DNA of 18,525 nucleotides from an uncultured Clostridia bacterium (GCA_947627825.1 CANQXO010000018.1:1-18525); one strand, 5' to 3'; numbered from the stretch's first letter, positions 8,238 through 17,031 are shown. The notes: generated by a model from the sequence alone, not told the origin. Numbers and translations: made by a program.

Positions 8238-10046
8238 TTAGTTCTTATCACCATTTCTAGTATAAATTGAGAAATTAGAATCCTTATATATTTCATCATA
8301 TTTATCGTCTTTTCCAAGAAGCATTTTTAATTTTGAATTTTCTTTACATATAATATGGGTTATACCATATTCCTCAAATTTAGTATCATACCATGTTGAT
8401 ACAGACGATATATTCATATAGTCAGAAAAAATATCTTGACCTTCATATTTTTTCTTTTCTTTATTATATGTTCCATTAAATTCCGGCGTATATAAATCGC
8501 ATCTAGAATCTATAAACACAGGGATATCATTTAAAAGCATATAACTACCATAATTATAATCATTAAATATTTTTATATTTTTGTAATCTAAATGTTCTTT
8601 TATCCATTCAGTAGCTTCAACTGGATAATTACTTGTACTAATATAAGTTGTATTTACATTCTTTTTATACATCCCTAAACTAACGATAAATATTAACAGA
8701 ATAGTTAAAATTTCTCCTAAAATACTAGTGGTATACTTCATAAATTCTTCTGTACCATTTTTGTCATACATTTCAATTAAATTGGTAAGCATCGTTGCAA
8801 GCACCGGCCCACCAAATAGAATTAGCATTGAAACCTGTCTTCTTGTCATTAATGCCAAAAAAGTAAGTCCACAGAAGAAAAATACATCTCTTAATTTTAA
8901 TTTAATTTTTGTAAATAGTGCTAATGCAATTGTTGATGCAATGATAATAAGTATAGGTAAATTATCTGCTAATGTTAGTGGCAAATGTTCACTTATATTT
9001 TTTGTTGTATTACCCTGCATTATTTTAAAAGTATAAGTATATGGCATATCTTTAATTGGTGTAAGTAGTCCTGTAAATATGCATATTACCATTATTACAA
9101 ATAATTTTAAAACTACTGGATTTTTTTCCAACTGAATTTTATAAGGTTTCTTTCTTCTTTCATTTTGCTTTATTATGTCAGTTTCAAAATTTGAATTAGA
9201 TTTTTCTAATGCTTTGTTTAAAGATTGTAAATTTGTCTTGTATTTTTCAACTTTTTCTTTTTTAGCTCTCTTTAACTTTTTATTAGTTATTTTTATTTTA
9301 TTATTTATCCACAATTGGTACACTTTATGTGGAATATGACAGTCTAAAATTGCAACTATTGCATATTCCGCTATAAAAGGTAAATACAAAACAAAGTAGA
9401 ATGGGAATACTGCTGAATGCACATTTGCAATTATTATAGGAATTATTATCAGTCCAATAGCATATCGTAGTTTTGGTTTTTCCAAATATTTTACTATCAA
9501 CAGTAAAGTAGCTACAAATAATATAAATGTCACTAATTGTGCCCTTGCTGTAATATATTCCCTCATTATCTCCATTTGACCAATTGTAATCAATGCCGAG
9601 ATTAATGGATTTTTGGATATCTTTTTATTTGTAAAATATAATAATACTCCTAAAATAACTGATAATACCATTGTTGAAATGTATAATCCTGTATATCCTC
9701 CAGCAAAGTCAAATATTAGTGATATTACTACATCATAAAGCCAGTGTGGATACATATAAGGTAAGTCATCATGCCATGAAAAATGGTCTTTGTAATCTAT
9801 TCCATTATCTCTAATTAATTGCCCTATTTTGATGGTATAAAAAGTATCATTTTGGAGAGTTTTTGGAACAATTGATACGCAAAAAACTGCTATACAAAAA
9901 ACTACTAAAATATTAAAAGCAATAGTTAATGATTTTTTTTCTTTAGCTTTGCTGTCGGTTACATCTCGCCCTTTGTCTTTGCTTTCTTTAGCTACTTTTG
10001 CATCTTTTTTTTCTTTTGTCTTTCTATTAAAGTTCAGTTTTCCCAT
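8238..10046 (-). CDS. GT-C-like multi-pass membrane protein
   Basis: This 602-residue integral membrane protein starts with a lysine-rich cytosolic tail (1-39), then TM1 at about 40-60. An outside loop follows with D67 in QNDTFY, then DHFSWHDDLPYMYPHWLYDV. A short aspartate motif after TM1 plus a D/E-rich loop ending in W-L is typical of GT-C glycosyltransferases that use polyprenyl-phosphate sugars, and of a large family of uncharacterised Firmicute and actinobacterial relatives. About eight to ten further helices follow, interrupted by a charged coiled-coil-like cytosolic loop at about 245-310. A soluble C-terminal domain (465-602) carries DIPVFIDSRCDLYTPEF, a motif I associate with that family. 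It lies between leuS and the rluD-type gene, 102 nt after leuS. Sugar and acceptor are unknown, and the GT-C assignment is inference from topology and motifs. Confidence 0.6.
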   Translation of the reverse strand: MGKLNFNRKTKEKKDAKVAKESKDKGRDVTDSKAKEKKSLTIAFNILVVFCIAVFCVSIVPKTLQNDTFYTIKIGQLIRDNGIDYKDHFSWHDDLPYMYPHWLYDVVISLIFDFAGGYTGLYISTMVLSVILGVLLYFTNKKISKNPLISALITIGQMEIMREYITARAQLVTFILFVATLLLIVKYLEKPKLRYAIGLIIIPIIIANVHSAVFPFYFVLYLPFIAEYAIVAILDCHIPHKVYQLWINNKIKITNKKLKRAKKEKVEKYKTNLQSLNKALEKSNSNFETDIIKQNERRKKPYKIQLEKNPVVLKLFVIMVICIFTGLLTPIKDMPYTYTFKIMQGNTTKNISEHLPLTLADNLPILIIIASTIALALFTKIKLKLRDVFFFCGLTFLALMTRRQVSMLILFGGPVLATMLTNLIEMYDKNGTEEFMKYTTSILGEILTILLIFIVSLGMYKKNVNTTYISTSNYPVEATEWIKEHLDYKNIKIFNDYNYGSYMLLNDIPVFIDSRCDLYTPEFNGTYNKEKKKYEGQDIFSDYMNISSVSTWYDTKFEEYGITHIICKENSKLKMLLGKDDKYDEIYKDSNFSIYTRNGDKN

Positions 10047-10073
10047 TTTAAACTTTCATTCCTTTCCTTTCAT

Positions 10074-10135
10074 TTATTTTGCAATTAAATCATCTACCTT
10101 GCATTATTCATTTTGTAATTCTCTTATTTTGCAAT
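10074..10135. repeat. Three copies of a TTATTTTGCAAT-like 12-mer
   Basis: TTATTTTGCAAT occurs exactly at 10074-10085 and 10124-10135. A diverged copy, TCATTTTGTAAT, lies at 10108-10119. They fill most of the 102-nt gap between leuS and the membrane-protein gene. The spacing (34 and 16 nt) is not regular, and no hairpin longer than 5 bp forms. They could be protein-binding sites or simply local duplication. Confidence 0.4.
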
Positions 10136-10148
10136 AAAATGAAAGACT

Positions 10149-12572
10149 TTACTTTACTACTATATTATAAATTTTGTTAGGGACATAAATTTCTTTTATA
10201 ATTTCTTTTCCATTAATGTAAGATTGTATCTTTTCATTGCTGTGAACTTTATCTTTAATTGAATCTTTATCTTCATCCTTTTCAATACTTACATTAGCTC
10301 TTAATTTTCCATTTACTTGTACTGGTAAATCAATTAAATTATCTATTGTTTTTGATTCATCATAGCTTGGCCAAGGCTCATAAGCTATTGTTGTATTGTG
10401 TCCTAATTTTTCCCATATTTCCTCGGTAATATGAGGTGCAAATGGATTTAATAATTTTATAAAAGTTTCTAATTCTTTTCTGTTTATTCTTTTTGCTTTG
10501 CTAAATTCATTGCACATTGTCATGAAAGTTGATATTGATGTATTAAACTTCATTTCTTCAATATCATTTGTAACCTTTTTCACTGCCTTGTGCATCATGT
10601 TTTCAAATTCTGGTGAATATTCTTCACCTTCACCCAAAACATCTTGAAGTGCCCATACTCTATCTAAGAATTTTGAACAACCTCTAATACTATCCATAGA
10701 CCATGGAGCAGTTTGGTCAAATGGTCCCATAAACATTTCATAAACTCTAAAACTATCTGCTCCAAACTCATTAACTATGTCATCAGGATTAACAACATTT
10801 CCTTTTGATTTAGACATTTTTTCGCCATTTTCACCTAAAATCATACCATGTGAAGTTCTTTTTTGATATGGCTCCTTTGTTGGAACTTTTCCAATATCAT
10901 ATAAGAATTTATGCCAAAATCTTGAATACAATAAATGTAAAGTTGTATGCTCCATTCCACCATTGTACCAATCAATTGGTGACCAATATTCTAGTGCTTC
11001 TTTAGAAGCAAACTCTTTATCATTATGTGGGTCCATATATCTTAAATAATACCATGATGAACCTGCCCATTGAGGCATTGTGTCAGTTTCTCTCCTTGCC
11101 ATTTTTCCACAATGAGGGCACTTAGTTTTTATCCAATCTTCTTGTTTTGCTAAAGGAGATTCACCATTTTCGCCTGGCTCATAGTCTTCTATTTCTGGAA
11201 GTTTAAGTGGTAATTCTTCTTCTGGAATAGGAACCCATCCACAATCTTCGCAATATACCATTGGTATTGGCTCTCCCCAGTATCTTTGACGAGAAAATAC
11301 CCAATCTCTTAATTTGTAATTTACTTTTCTTTTTCCTATATTATTTTTTTCAAGATATTCTATTGCTTTTTCGATAGCCTCTTTTGACTCTAGACCAGTT
11401 AAGAAACCTGAGTTAATAGATATACCATCTTCTACATCAGTAAAAGCTTTGTCTAACTCTTTATTTTCTATATCTTCAGTTTTACTTTTTATAACTAATT
11501 TTATTGGTAAATTGAATTTTTTTGCAAATTCAAAATCTCTATCATCATGTGCTGGAACTGCCATTATTGCACCTGTTCCATAAGTAATTAAAACATAGTC
11601 AGAAATCCAAATTGGAATTTCCTCGTTTGTTAAAGGATTAATAGCTTTTAATCCCTTAATTTCCACTCCTGTTTTTTCTTTATTTAATTCGGCTCTTTCG
11701 AAGTCAGATTTCATAGATGCTTTTTCTTGGTATTCTTTTACTTCATCCATATTGGTAATTAATTTTTCATGTTCTTTAATAAATGGATGTTCTGGTGAAA
11801 TAACCATGTAAGTTGCACCAAATAATGTATCTGGTCTTGTTGTGTAAACAAGCAAAGTATCGTCAGTACCTTTTATTTTAAAATTAACCTCTGCACCTTC
11901 ACTTCTACCAATCCAGTTAATTTGTTGAGCCTTTATTTTATCCAAAAAATCAACTTCATCTAAGTCATCAATTAATCTTTGTGCATAGTCTGTAATTTTT
12001 AGCATCCATTGTGATTTTTCTTTTTGCACAACTGGGCTTCCACATCTTTCACAAACTCCATTTACAACTTCTTCGTTAGCTAATCCAACTTTACATCCTG
12101 TGCAAAAATTAATAGGCATAGTTGCTTTATAAGCTAAACCTTTTTTGAAAAGTTGTATGAATATCCATTGTGTCCATTTATAATAACTGGGGTCAGTAGT
12201 ATTAATTTCCCTTGACCAATCAAAAGAAAATCCAATTGATTTTAATTGAGATTTGAAATGAGCAATATTTTGTTCTGTAGTAATTTTAGGATGTATATGA
12301 TTTTTTATTGCATAATTTTCTGCTGGTAATCCAAAAGCATCAAAACCAATAGGATATAAAACATTATATCCTTGCATTCTTCTTTTTCTAGCAATTACAT
12401 CTAATGCTGTGTAACTTCTTGGATGTCCAACATGAAGTCCTTGTCCTGATGGATAAGGAAACTCTATAAGACCAAACCATTTTGGCATTGTGTAATCATC
12501 TTTTGCATTAAAAGTTCCTTCCTTTTCCCACTTCTTTTGCCATTTGTTTTCAACTTCTTTAAAATTATACAT
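10149..12572 (-). CDS. leuS: Leucyl-tRNA synthetase
   Basis: LeuRS charges tRNA-Leu with leucine in the cytosol. The 807-residue product matches the family length (about 805). Class I signatures are present: HVGH at 47-50 and KMSKS at 585-589. The CP1 editing domain is recognisable by [12 protein letters not shown] and [16 protein letters not shown]. Two Cys clusters (CTGC...CERC and CEDC...CPHC) form the usual zinc-binding knuckles. The start is the ATG at 12572-12570 ([15 protein letters not shown]), with AAGGAGAG just upstream (12584-12577). A longer in-frame reading to 12668 adds 32 residues unlike any LeuRS and ignores this ribosome site, so it is rejected. It is the first gene of a minus-strand operon. 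Confidence 0.97.
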   Translation of the reverse strand: MYNFKEVENKWQKKWEKEGTFNAKDDYTMPKWFGLIEFPYPSGQGLHVGHPRSYTALDVIARKRRMQGYNVLYPIGFDAFGLPAENYAIKNHIHPKITTEQNIAHFKSQLKSIGFSFDWSREINTTDPSYYKWTQWIFIQLFKKGLAYKATMPINFCTGCKVGLANEEVVNGVCERCGSPVVQKEKSQWMLKITDYAQRLIDDLDEVDFLDKIKAQQINWIGRSEGAEVNFKIKGTDDTLLVYTTRPDTLFGATYMVISPEHPFIKEHEKLITNMDEVKEYQEKASMKSDFERAELNKEKTGVEIKGLKAINPLTNEEIPIWISDYVLITYGTGAIMAVPAHDDRDFEFAKKFNLPIKLVIKSKTEDIENKELDKAFTDVEDGISINSGFLTGLESKEAIEKAIEYLEKNNIGKRKVNYKLRDWVFSRQRYWGEPIPMVYCEDCGWVPIPEEELPLKLPEIEDYEPGENGESPLAKQEDWIKTKCPHCGKMARRETDTMPQWAGSSWYYLRYMDPHNDKEFASKEALEYWSPIDWYNGGMEHTTLHLLYSRFWHKFLYDIGKVPTKEPYQKRTSHGMILGENGEKMSKSKGNVVNPDDIVNEFGADSFRVYEMFMGPFDQTAPWSMDSIRGCSKFLDRVWALQDVLGEGEEYSPEFENMMHKAVKKVTNDIEEMKFNTSISTFMTMCNEFSKAKRINRKELETFIKLLNPFAPHITEEIWEKLGHNTTIAYEPWPSYDESKTIDNLIDLPVQVNGKLRANVSIEKDEDKDSIKDKVHSNEKIQSYINGKEIIKEIYVPNKIYNIVVK

Positions 12573-12648
12573 GTAACTCTCCTTCTTAGTGTTAATTAAT
12601 TTATTTATTATAATTTCAAATAAATTTTTTGATATAAATACCGAGTAT

Positions 12649-12654
12649 ATTATA
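12649..12654 (-). promoter_or_regulatory. Likely -10 box of leuS
   Basis: On the minus strand the sequence reads AGTATAATATAC, a perfect TATAAT about 77 nt before the leuS ATG. No good -35 hexamer is found 16 to 18 nt upstream, because the hairpin and its U-tract occupy that position. This box lies downstream of the hairpin, so transcripts starting here would not contain it. Confidence 0.4.
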
Positions 12655-12663
12655 CTATAAGCG

Positions 12664-12703
12664 CACAAAAAAATCTATATTTTTTGCTTAAAAATATAGA
12701 TTT
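12664..12703 (-). terminator. Strong hairpin with U-tract upstream of leuS
   Basis: A perfect 14-bp AT-rich stem (12671-12684 with 12690-12703) has a 5-nt loop. On the minus strand it is followed by seven Ts (12670-12664), the form of an intrinsic terminator. No minus-strand gene ends upstream of it, since the next gene over is divergent. It could be an attenuator in a longer leuS leader, or a barrier to stray transcription. On the plus strand it is followed by CTTTTAATTTT, so it might also act in that direction. Confidence 0.6.
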
Positions 12704-12835
12704 CTTTTAATTTTATCTCGTCAAAAATATTCTAACTATTTTATTATAATTAACTTATTACATTTTTCAAAAAATATTACTTTGATATTACATTTTTTTA
12801 ATATTATTGTTATATAATTTTAAACCTCTATAGTG

Positions 12836-12841
12836 TATAAT
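12836..12841 (+). promoter_or_regulatory. Likely -10 box of the HExxH gene
   Basis: TATAAT within AGTGTATAATATTT lies 52 nt before the ATG at 12894. TTGTTA at 12807-12812 is 23 nt away, too far for a normal -35 spacing. The promoter may depend on an activator or on the -10 alone. Confidence 0.4.
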
Positions 12842-12893
12842 ATTTCTATATTAACAAAAGATTTTTTTTGCAAACGACAAAAGGAGAGTTTTA

Positions 12894-13988
12894 ATGAATT
12901 CTATTGAACGCGAACTAGAGAAAAATGGAATTAAGGTTATTTGTCCAATCAATACTTTTAATGTAAACGAAATTGCAACTTATGTTGCACAATTACTTTG
13001 TTCAAAATTTCCTGATTTCAAACTAAATTATAATAATATTTTTACAAAGATTTCTAGATTAAATATGTATATTGCTGATATGCCTACTGGAATGTCAGAT
13101 GCTTGCTATTTTTATAAAAATCAATCTATTTACTTTAGAAAAGGAATTAGTTTTGATGAAATAAAGCGACTTTCATTTCATGAAATAATACATTTCTTTC
13201 AAGAAATCAAGGATTCAAAAGGCGTGTTACATAGACTTGGATTGTGTACTTATCTAAAGGTTCAAGCTTATGGGCTTGCATTAAATGAGGCTTCTGTTCA
13301 ACTTATGTCGTCTTTTGCTACAAATGAAAAAAGAGATATTGTTACTTATTATGGTGTTACAATACCAACAGATAGTCCAACATATTATCCTTTACTTTGT
13401 AATTTAGTTAAACAAGTTGGCTATTTAACTAGTTTTGCTGTTTTGTTTGAAAGTACATTCTTTTCTAATAATGCCTTCTTTGACAGATTTAAATTTTTAT
13501 TTGGCGATAAAAATGCTTTTGCAATTCAGCAATATTTTGATAAGTTAGTTAGATTAGAAGAAAAAATAATAAAGATAAATATGAAAATTCAAACTAAAGA
13601 TATGCCTTACATCCAATTTAAAAAAGCAACTGATACCATTAATAAATATAAAGAGCAAATCAAAAAGACTTTCTTTGATGCTCAAAATTTGATTATTTCA
13701 TCATATTTTAATAATAGAATAAAAGAAATAAAAACTGCAAATGAAATTGAAAATTATAGAAGACAGCTTTATAGCTTTAGTAACTTGATTGGTAAAGCTG
13801 AAAATTACAACTTTTTCAATGATTTTTATATTTCAAAAATGTCTGAAATTGATAAAAAATATGAGGCTCTTACAGGAAATACAGATATTGCTGTTATTAA
13901 GAAATCTAAATTTTCTGCTATCTTCAATGGTATCAAAAATATATTTGTTAAAAAGCCTATTGTAGTTGAAGAAAACAATACTTTATAA
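12894..13988 (+). CDS. Uncharacterised protein with HExxH...E metalloprotease-like signature
   Basis: This 364-residue protein is not one I can name. It has no signal peptide or clear membrane helix, so it is probably cytosolic. Residues 90-100 read IKRLSFHEIIH, an HExxH zinc-binding motif (H96, E97, H100), and ALNEASVQLMSSFA follows with E132 about 32 residues later, a suitable third ligand for a gluzincin-like site. The arrangement recalls ImmA/IrrE-type and other small zincin domains. The C-terminal half (about 215-325) is rich in Lys, Glu and Ile and probably forms long helices; the end is a short basic-hydrophobic stretch and an acidic tail. The ribosome site AAGGAGAG precedes the ATG. 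It is transcribed alone between leuS and the flavoprotein gene, on opposite strands. Protease activity is inferred only from the motif. Confidence 0.6.
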   Translation: MNSIERELEKNGIKVICPINTFNVNEIATYVAQLLCSKFPDFKLNYNNIFTKISRLNMYIADMPTGMSDACYFYKNQSIYFRKGISFDEIKRLSFHEIIHFFQEIKDSKGVLHRLGLCTYLKVQAYGLALNEASVQLMSSFATNEKRDIVTYYGVTIPTDSPTYYPLLCNLVKQVGYLTSFAVLFESTFFSNNAFFDRFKFLFGDKNAFAIQQYFDKLVRLEEKIIKINMKIQTKDMPYIQFKKATDTINKYKEQIKKTFFDAQNLIISSYFNNRIKEIKTANEIENYRRQLYSFSNLIGKAENYNFFNDFYISKMSEIDKKYEALTGNTDIAVIKKSKFSAIFNGIKNIFVKKPIVVEENNTL

Positions 13989-14057
13989 TGTTAATGAATT
14001 TACACTTTGCAAGTTATTGAAAAATATACTTTATAAATAAAAAAATAATTGTTTATG

Positions 14058-14092
14058 AAAACCCTAATTGTTAAGTCAATTAGAGTTTTGGT
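14058..14092. terminator. Shared terminator of two convergent genes
   Basis: A 13-position stem (14058-14070 with 14077-14089) has one C-A mismatch and a 6-nt loop. On the plus strand it ends in TTTTGGTTT after the HExxH gene. The stop codon of the convergent flavoprotein gene (14078-14076, TGA) lies at the loop boundary, so one arm of the stem is coding sequence for that gene's last residues. The minus-strand U-tract is TTTT then CAT, so it may terminate both ways. Confidence 0.75.
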
Positions 14093-15320
14093 TTAAAAAT
14101 TCTATTATACTTTTTGCTGCATTTCTTCCGGACCTTGCTGCATAAGCTACTGTTGCTTTTTCTCCAACAATATCTCCGCCTGCAAAAACTTTTGATATTG
14201 AGGTTTCCATTTTATCATTAACATTAATGTAGCCCCATTTATTTTTTTCAAATTCAGCAATTGCTTTTTCTTCTGGTTTTGAGCCTGTTGCCATAATAAC
14301 AAAGTCCATATCCATTTTATAGTTGCTATTTTCAATATTAACTGGTGATAGTCTTGTTTCTCCCTCTTTTTGTACCAACTCTGTTTTTATACATTCTATT
14401 TTTTCTACTTTTTTATCACCTATTATTTTTACAATATTATTTTGAAATAAAAATTCTATATTTTCTTTTTTAGCTTCTTCTATCTCTTTTCTTTCTGCTG
14501 GCATTTGTTCTTCTGCCCTTCTGTATATAACAAAAACCTTTTCAGCTCCAAGTCTTTTTACTGTTCTTGCTGTGTCCATTGCTACATTTCCACCACCAAT
14601 AACCGCAACTTTTTTTCCTTTATAATCTGGATGATTATTGTTTTCCAATAAAGTATTTCCGCCATATACACCTTGTAAATCTTCGCCTTCTATATTCATT
14701 TTTGTAGGAACATTAGCACCTATTCCAATAAATACAGCATCATACTCTTGTTGTAATTCCTTTAATTGTATATCTCTGCCCAGTTCCATATTATTTTTTA
14801 CTTCAATTCCTAGGTTTAGAATTTTATTAATCGTGCTTTCTACAGTTCTTTTTTCTAATCTAAAGTCTGGTATTCCGTGTGTTAATATTCCCCCAAGATT
14901 ATTAAATTTTTCATATATAGTAACTTTTATACCTTTTCTTGCAAGAAATGCGCTACAAGTAAGTCCTGCCGGTCCTCCACCAATAACTGCTACCTTTTTG
15001 TTTTCTAGGCTTGTATCGATATTTTTTGGAATTTCGTAATTGTTATCTATTGAAGCTTTGCCAATCATTTCTTCCATTTGCCCAATCTCTACACTTTTTC
15101 CTTTTATTCCTCTAACACAACTTCCTTGACATTGTTTCTCGTAAGGGCAAATAGCTCCGCAAATTGCAGGAAGCACCGTTGTTTCTGATAAAATTTCAAA
15201 AGCCTTTTTTAAATCTTTTTCGTGAATAAATCTTGGAATATCATTATTAAGTGGACACCCTTTATTACTGCATGGCTTATTAACACAATTTAAACAATAA
15301 TTTCTAATTTCTTCTTCCAT
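14076..15320 (-). CDS. GltD-like NAD(P)H flavoprotein oxidoreductase, without GltB
   Basis: This 414-residue protein is of the glutamate synthase small-subunit family. It starts with two cysteine clusters (C9, C12, C17, C22 and C54, C58, C64, C68) for two 4Fe-4S clusters. An FAD-binding GGGPAG follows at 114-119, then an NAD(P)H-binding GGGNVA at 242-247. The C-terminal ATGSKPEE and FAGGDIVG are the usual second FAD contacts. Such subunits pass electrons from NAD(P)H through flavin and Fe-S centres to a partner. In true glutamate synthase the partner is the large GltB subunit, which is absent here. Related stand-alone proteins include NfnB/SudB-type and archaeal-type GltD homologues. AAAGGA precedes the ATG. 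It follows the UDG gene by 47 nt. The partner and substrate are unknown. Confidence 0.85.
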   Translation of the reverse strand: MEEEIRNYCLNCVNKPCSNKGCPLNNDIPRFIHEKDLKKAFEILSETTVLPAICGAICPYEKQCQGSCVRGIKGKSVEIGQMEEMIGKASIDNNYEIPKNIDTSLENKKVAVIGGGPAGLTCSAFLARKGIKVTIYEKFNNLGGILTHGIPDFRLEKRTVESTINKILNLGIEVKNNMELGRDIQLKELQQEYDAVFIGIGANVPTKMNIEGEDLQGVYGGNTLLENNNHPDYKGKKVAVIGGGNVAMDTARTVKRLGAEKVFVIYRRAEEQMPAERKEIEEAKKENIEFLFQNNIVKIIGDKKVEKIECIKTELVQKEGETRLSPVNIENSNYKMDMDFVIMATGSKPEEKAIAEFEKNKWGYINVNDKMETSISKVFAGGDIVGEKATVAYAARSGRNAAKSIIEFLNQNSN

Positions 15321-15367
15321 TTTTTAATCCTTTTCTTGATTGTGATTTCATATACAATCATCTTAAT

Positions 15368-15934
15368 TTATATAACCCAATTTTCTTCTTCTGCCATTCT
15401 TTTTAGCATTTTTAAATCTTTCCAAAACTCTATTTTCTTACTTTCATCTCTTAAAAGAGCAGCTGGATGCCATGTTGGAATATATTTTATTCCTTTTTTA
15501 TCAGTTAAAATTCCTCTCTCTTTTGTAATTGAGTGTTCTTCTCCTAAAATATTTTTTAATGCTGTGCTACCTAGCAGAACAATTATTTTAGGCTTTACTA
15601 AAATAACTTGATTTCTTAAATAATTTAAGCATGTTGAGGCTTCATCTTTTTCTGGGACTCTGTTTTGAGGCGGTCTACATTTTACTATATTTGCAATGTA
15701 AACATTCTCTCTATTTATTCCAGTTCCTTCAAATGCTTTATTCATCAGTTTACCTGCCTTGCCGACAAAAGGTATTCCCTCTTTATCTTCATCTGCTCCC
15801 GGACCTTCGCCAATAAACATTACATCCGCTTCTTTATTCCCAACTCCAAAAACTATATTAGTTCTTCCTCCACTCAATTTACATTTATTACAGTTTACAA
15901 TACTTTTCTCTAAATCTTCCCAATTATCAAACAT
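15368..15934 (-). CDS. Family 4 uracil-DNA glycosylase (Fe-S)
   Basis: This 188-residue enzyme removes uracil from DNA, arising by cytosine deamination, as the first step of base excision repair. Four cysteines (C15, C18, C86, C102) match the 4Fe-4S ligands of family 4 UDGs. The active-site loop is GEGPGADED at 42-50, followed by PFVGKAG at 55-61. The second motif is HPAALLR at 156-162. The length is typical for the stand-alone bacterial enzyme. AAGGAAG precedes the ATG. It starts 12 nt after the pgeF stop and is followed by the flavoprotein gene, so the three probably form one operon. Related phage DNA-polymerase-fused versions exist, but nothing here suggests phage origin. Confidence 0.92.
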   Translation of the reverse strand: MFDNWEDLEKSIVNCNKCKLSGGRTNIVFGVGNKEADVMFIGEGPGADEDKEGIPFVGKAGKLMNKAFEGTGINRENVYIANIVKCRPPQNRVPEKDEASTCLNYLRNQVILVKPKIIVLLGSTALKNILGEEHSITKERGILTDKKGIKYIPTWHPAALLRDESKKIEFWKDLKMLKRMAEEENWVI

Positions 15935-15946
15935 TTCTACTTCCTT

Positions 15947-16813
15947 TTATTTTAATAATATTACTCCAATATTGTTTTTTAAATTTCTTTTTTCAGTTCT
16001 ATAAGAATAAAACTTGTCTGACTCACACATTGTGCATATTTTACTATCTATTATATTTTTATCTAGCAATCCAATATCTTTTAGCATTAATTTATTTATT
16101 AATACCGTATCTATTTTATATTGCTTTCCTTTTTCGTTTGTATATTCGGTTTCTTCTATTACCTTATTATAGTATTTTGGAAACTCATTTTTATAAATAT
16201 TCACTACATCTTCATTTACTAAGAAATGGTCTTTTCTTAAAGCTGGACAAATGCAACAGATTATATTTTGTGGCTTGCAATCATAATCTTTTATCATTTT
16301 ATATATTGCTTCTTGTGCAATTCTTTTAGCTGTTCCTTTCCATCCCGAATGGATATTAGATATAACTTTATTTTTCGGGTCAAATAACATTAAACAAATA
16401 CAATCGGCAGTTCCTATTACTAAAGCTTTTTGCTTTTCATTTGTTATTAATCCGTCTGCTTTAGGCTCATTAGCTGTGGTTGATAATGCCAAATTTTGTT
16501 TGTTAAGTATTATTAACTTTCCTTGTTTAATATGTTTTGTTTGCTTGTTTGTCATTTCTTCTAATGCTTGCTTTTTTAATTCTGTCACAATGTTTGTGTG
16601 TGCTTGATTTACTGTTACAAAACAATTTTCTTTAATTTTTAAAGCAGATGATAATCTTTTCAAATTTTCTTTTCTGTCTTCAATATCTTTTCCTAATCCA
16701 GTGTTGAATGTTTTTAGTGTATATGCATGTATTAGAGTATCTTGAAACTCAAGTAGTTTATTAAATTGCAAATACTCTATATTATCTTTCTTTATTATTA
16801 TTGTTTCACTCAT
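15947..16813 (-). CDS. pgeF: PgeF/YfiH laccase-domain protein (peptidoglycan editing or purine nucleoside enzyme)
   Basis: This 288-residue single-domain protein is of the YfiH/PgeF/LACC1 (multicopper polyphenol oxidase, Cu-oxidase_4) family. Conserved metal-site residues are H72 (VNQAH), C138 ([12 protein letters not shown]) and H155 (IHSGWKG). ADGLIT at 119-124 and the C-terminal [11 protein letters not shown] are also conserved. Family members are reported to act on purine nucleosides (LACC1/FAMIN) and to prevent wrong amino acids at position 1 of the peptidoglycan stem (E. coli PgeF). At 288 residues it is slightly longer than usual, with a lysine-rich insertion at about 80-108. AGGAGAG precedes the ATG. 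It is the first gene of the minus-strand run and has its own promoter. The family is sure; the cellular substrate is not. Confidence 0.88.
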   Translation of the reverse strand: MSETIIIKKDNIEYLQFNKLLEFQDTLIHAYTLKTFNTGLGKDIEDRKENLKRLSSALKIKENCFVTVNQAHTNIVTELKKQALEEMTNKQTKHIKQGKLIILNKQNLALSTTANEPKADGLITNEKQKALVIGTADCICLMLFDPKNKVISNIHSGWKGTAKRIAQEAIYKMIKDYDCKPQNIICCICPALRKDHFLVNEDVVNIYKNEFPKYYNKVIEETEYTNEKGKQYKIDTVLINKLMLKDIGLLDKNIIDSKICTMCESDKFYSYRTEKRNLKNNIGVILLK

Positions 16814-16858
16814 AAACTCTCCTAAAATATGTTTATTATGAAAAACCTACTTTATGAT

Positions 16859-16887
16859 ATTTTATATGATTTTTGTATAAAAGTCAA
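16859..16887 (-). promoter_or_regulatory. Sigma-A-like promoter of the pgeF operon
   Basis: On the minus strand TTGACT (16887-16882) is followed after 17 nt by TAAAAT (16864-16859). The predicted transcript start is about 40 nt before the pgeF ATG. A second possible -35, TTGACA, lies inside the palindrome further upstream but has no good -10 partner. Confidence 0.6.
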
Positions 16888-16958
16888 AAAACAATTTTTC
16901 TTAACAAGGTTTCATTTATATAATAGCTTCATAATTTATTTATAACATTTTTAATAAG

Positions 16959-16975
16959 AGATTTTGTCAAAATCT
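16959..16975. promoter_or_regulatory. Perfect 17-bp palindrome between divergent promoters
   Basis: AGATTTTG and CAAAATCT flank a single central base. It lies about 72 nt upstream of the pgeF promoter and 28 nt upstream of the -35 of the HD-GYP promoter, a common place for an operator acting on one or both genes. It loosely recalls the CodY box but differs at the centre, so no regulator is named. Confidence 0.45.
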
Positions 16976-17002
16976 TAATTAGTCTTAATTTCACAAAATA
17001 TA

Positions 17003-17031
17003 TTGTTTTATTTGTATTTTAGTGTTATATT
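17003..17031 (+). promoter_or_regulatory. Promoter of the HD-GYP gene with extended -10
   Basis: TTGTTT (17003-17008), 17 nt, then TATATT (17026-17031), preceded by TGT as an extended -10. The leader is only about 20 nt and carries AAAGGAGA (17043-17050) 7 nt before the ATG. Confidence 0.7.

Larger units (their letters stand above)
12573..12893. other. 321-nt divergent intergenic region between leuS and the HExxH gene
   Basis: This region contains no gene. It holds a TATAAT box for leuS (12654-12649, minus), a long perfect hairpin (12671-12703), a TATAAT box for the plus-strand gene (12836-12841) and its ribosome site AAGGAGAG (12881-12888). The -35 regions are not convincing on either side. 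No T-box specifier stem or conserved TGGNACC antiterminator bulge, the usual control of Firmicute leuS, was found on the minus strand. Confidence 0.6.

Noticed and set aside
12573..12668. N-terminal extension of leuS to 12668
   Set aside because: The extra 32 residues do not resemble LeuRS, and a good ribosome site stands directly before the ATG at 12572.
12573..12893. T-box riboswitch for leuS
   Set aside because: No conserved T-box bulge sequence or antiterminator pairing was seen; the hairpin is plain AT-rich.
15942..16329. Plus-strand readings across the pgeF and UDG genes
   Set aside because: They are antisense to clearly conserved genes, lack ribosome sites and give low-complexity hydrophobic sequences.
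16959..16975. LexA, Fur/PerR or Rex operator
   Set aside because: The palindrome does not match these consensus sequences; CodY is only loosely similar.
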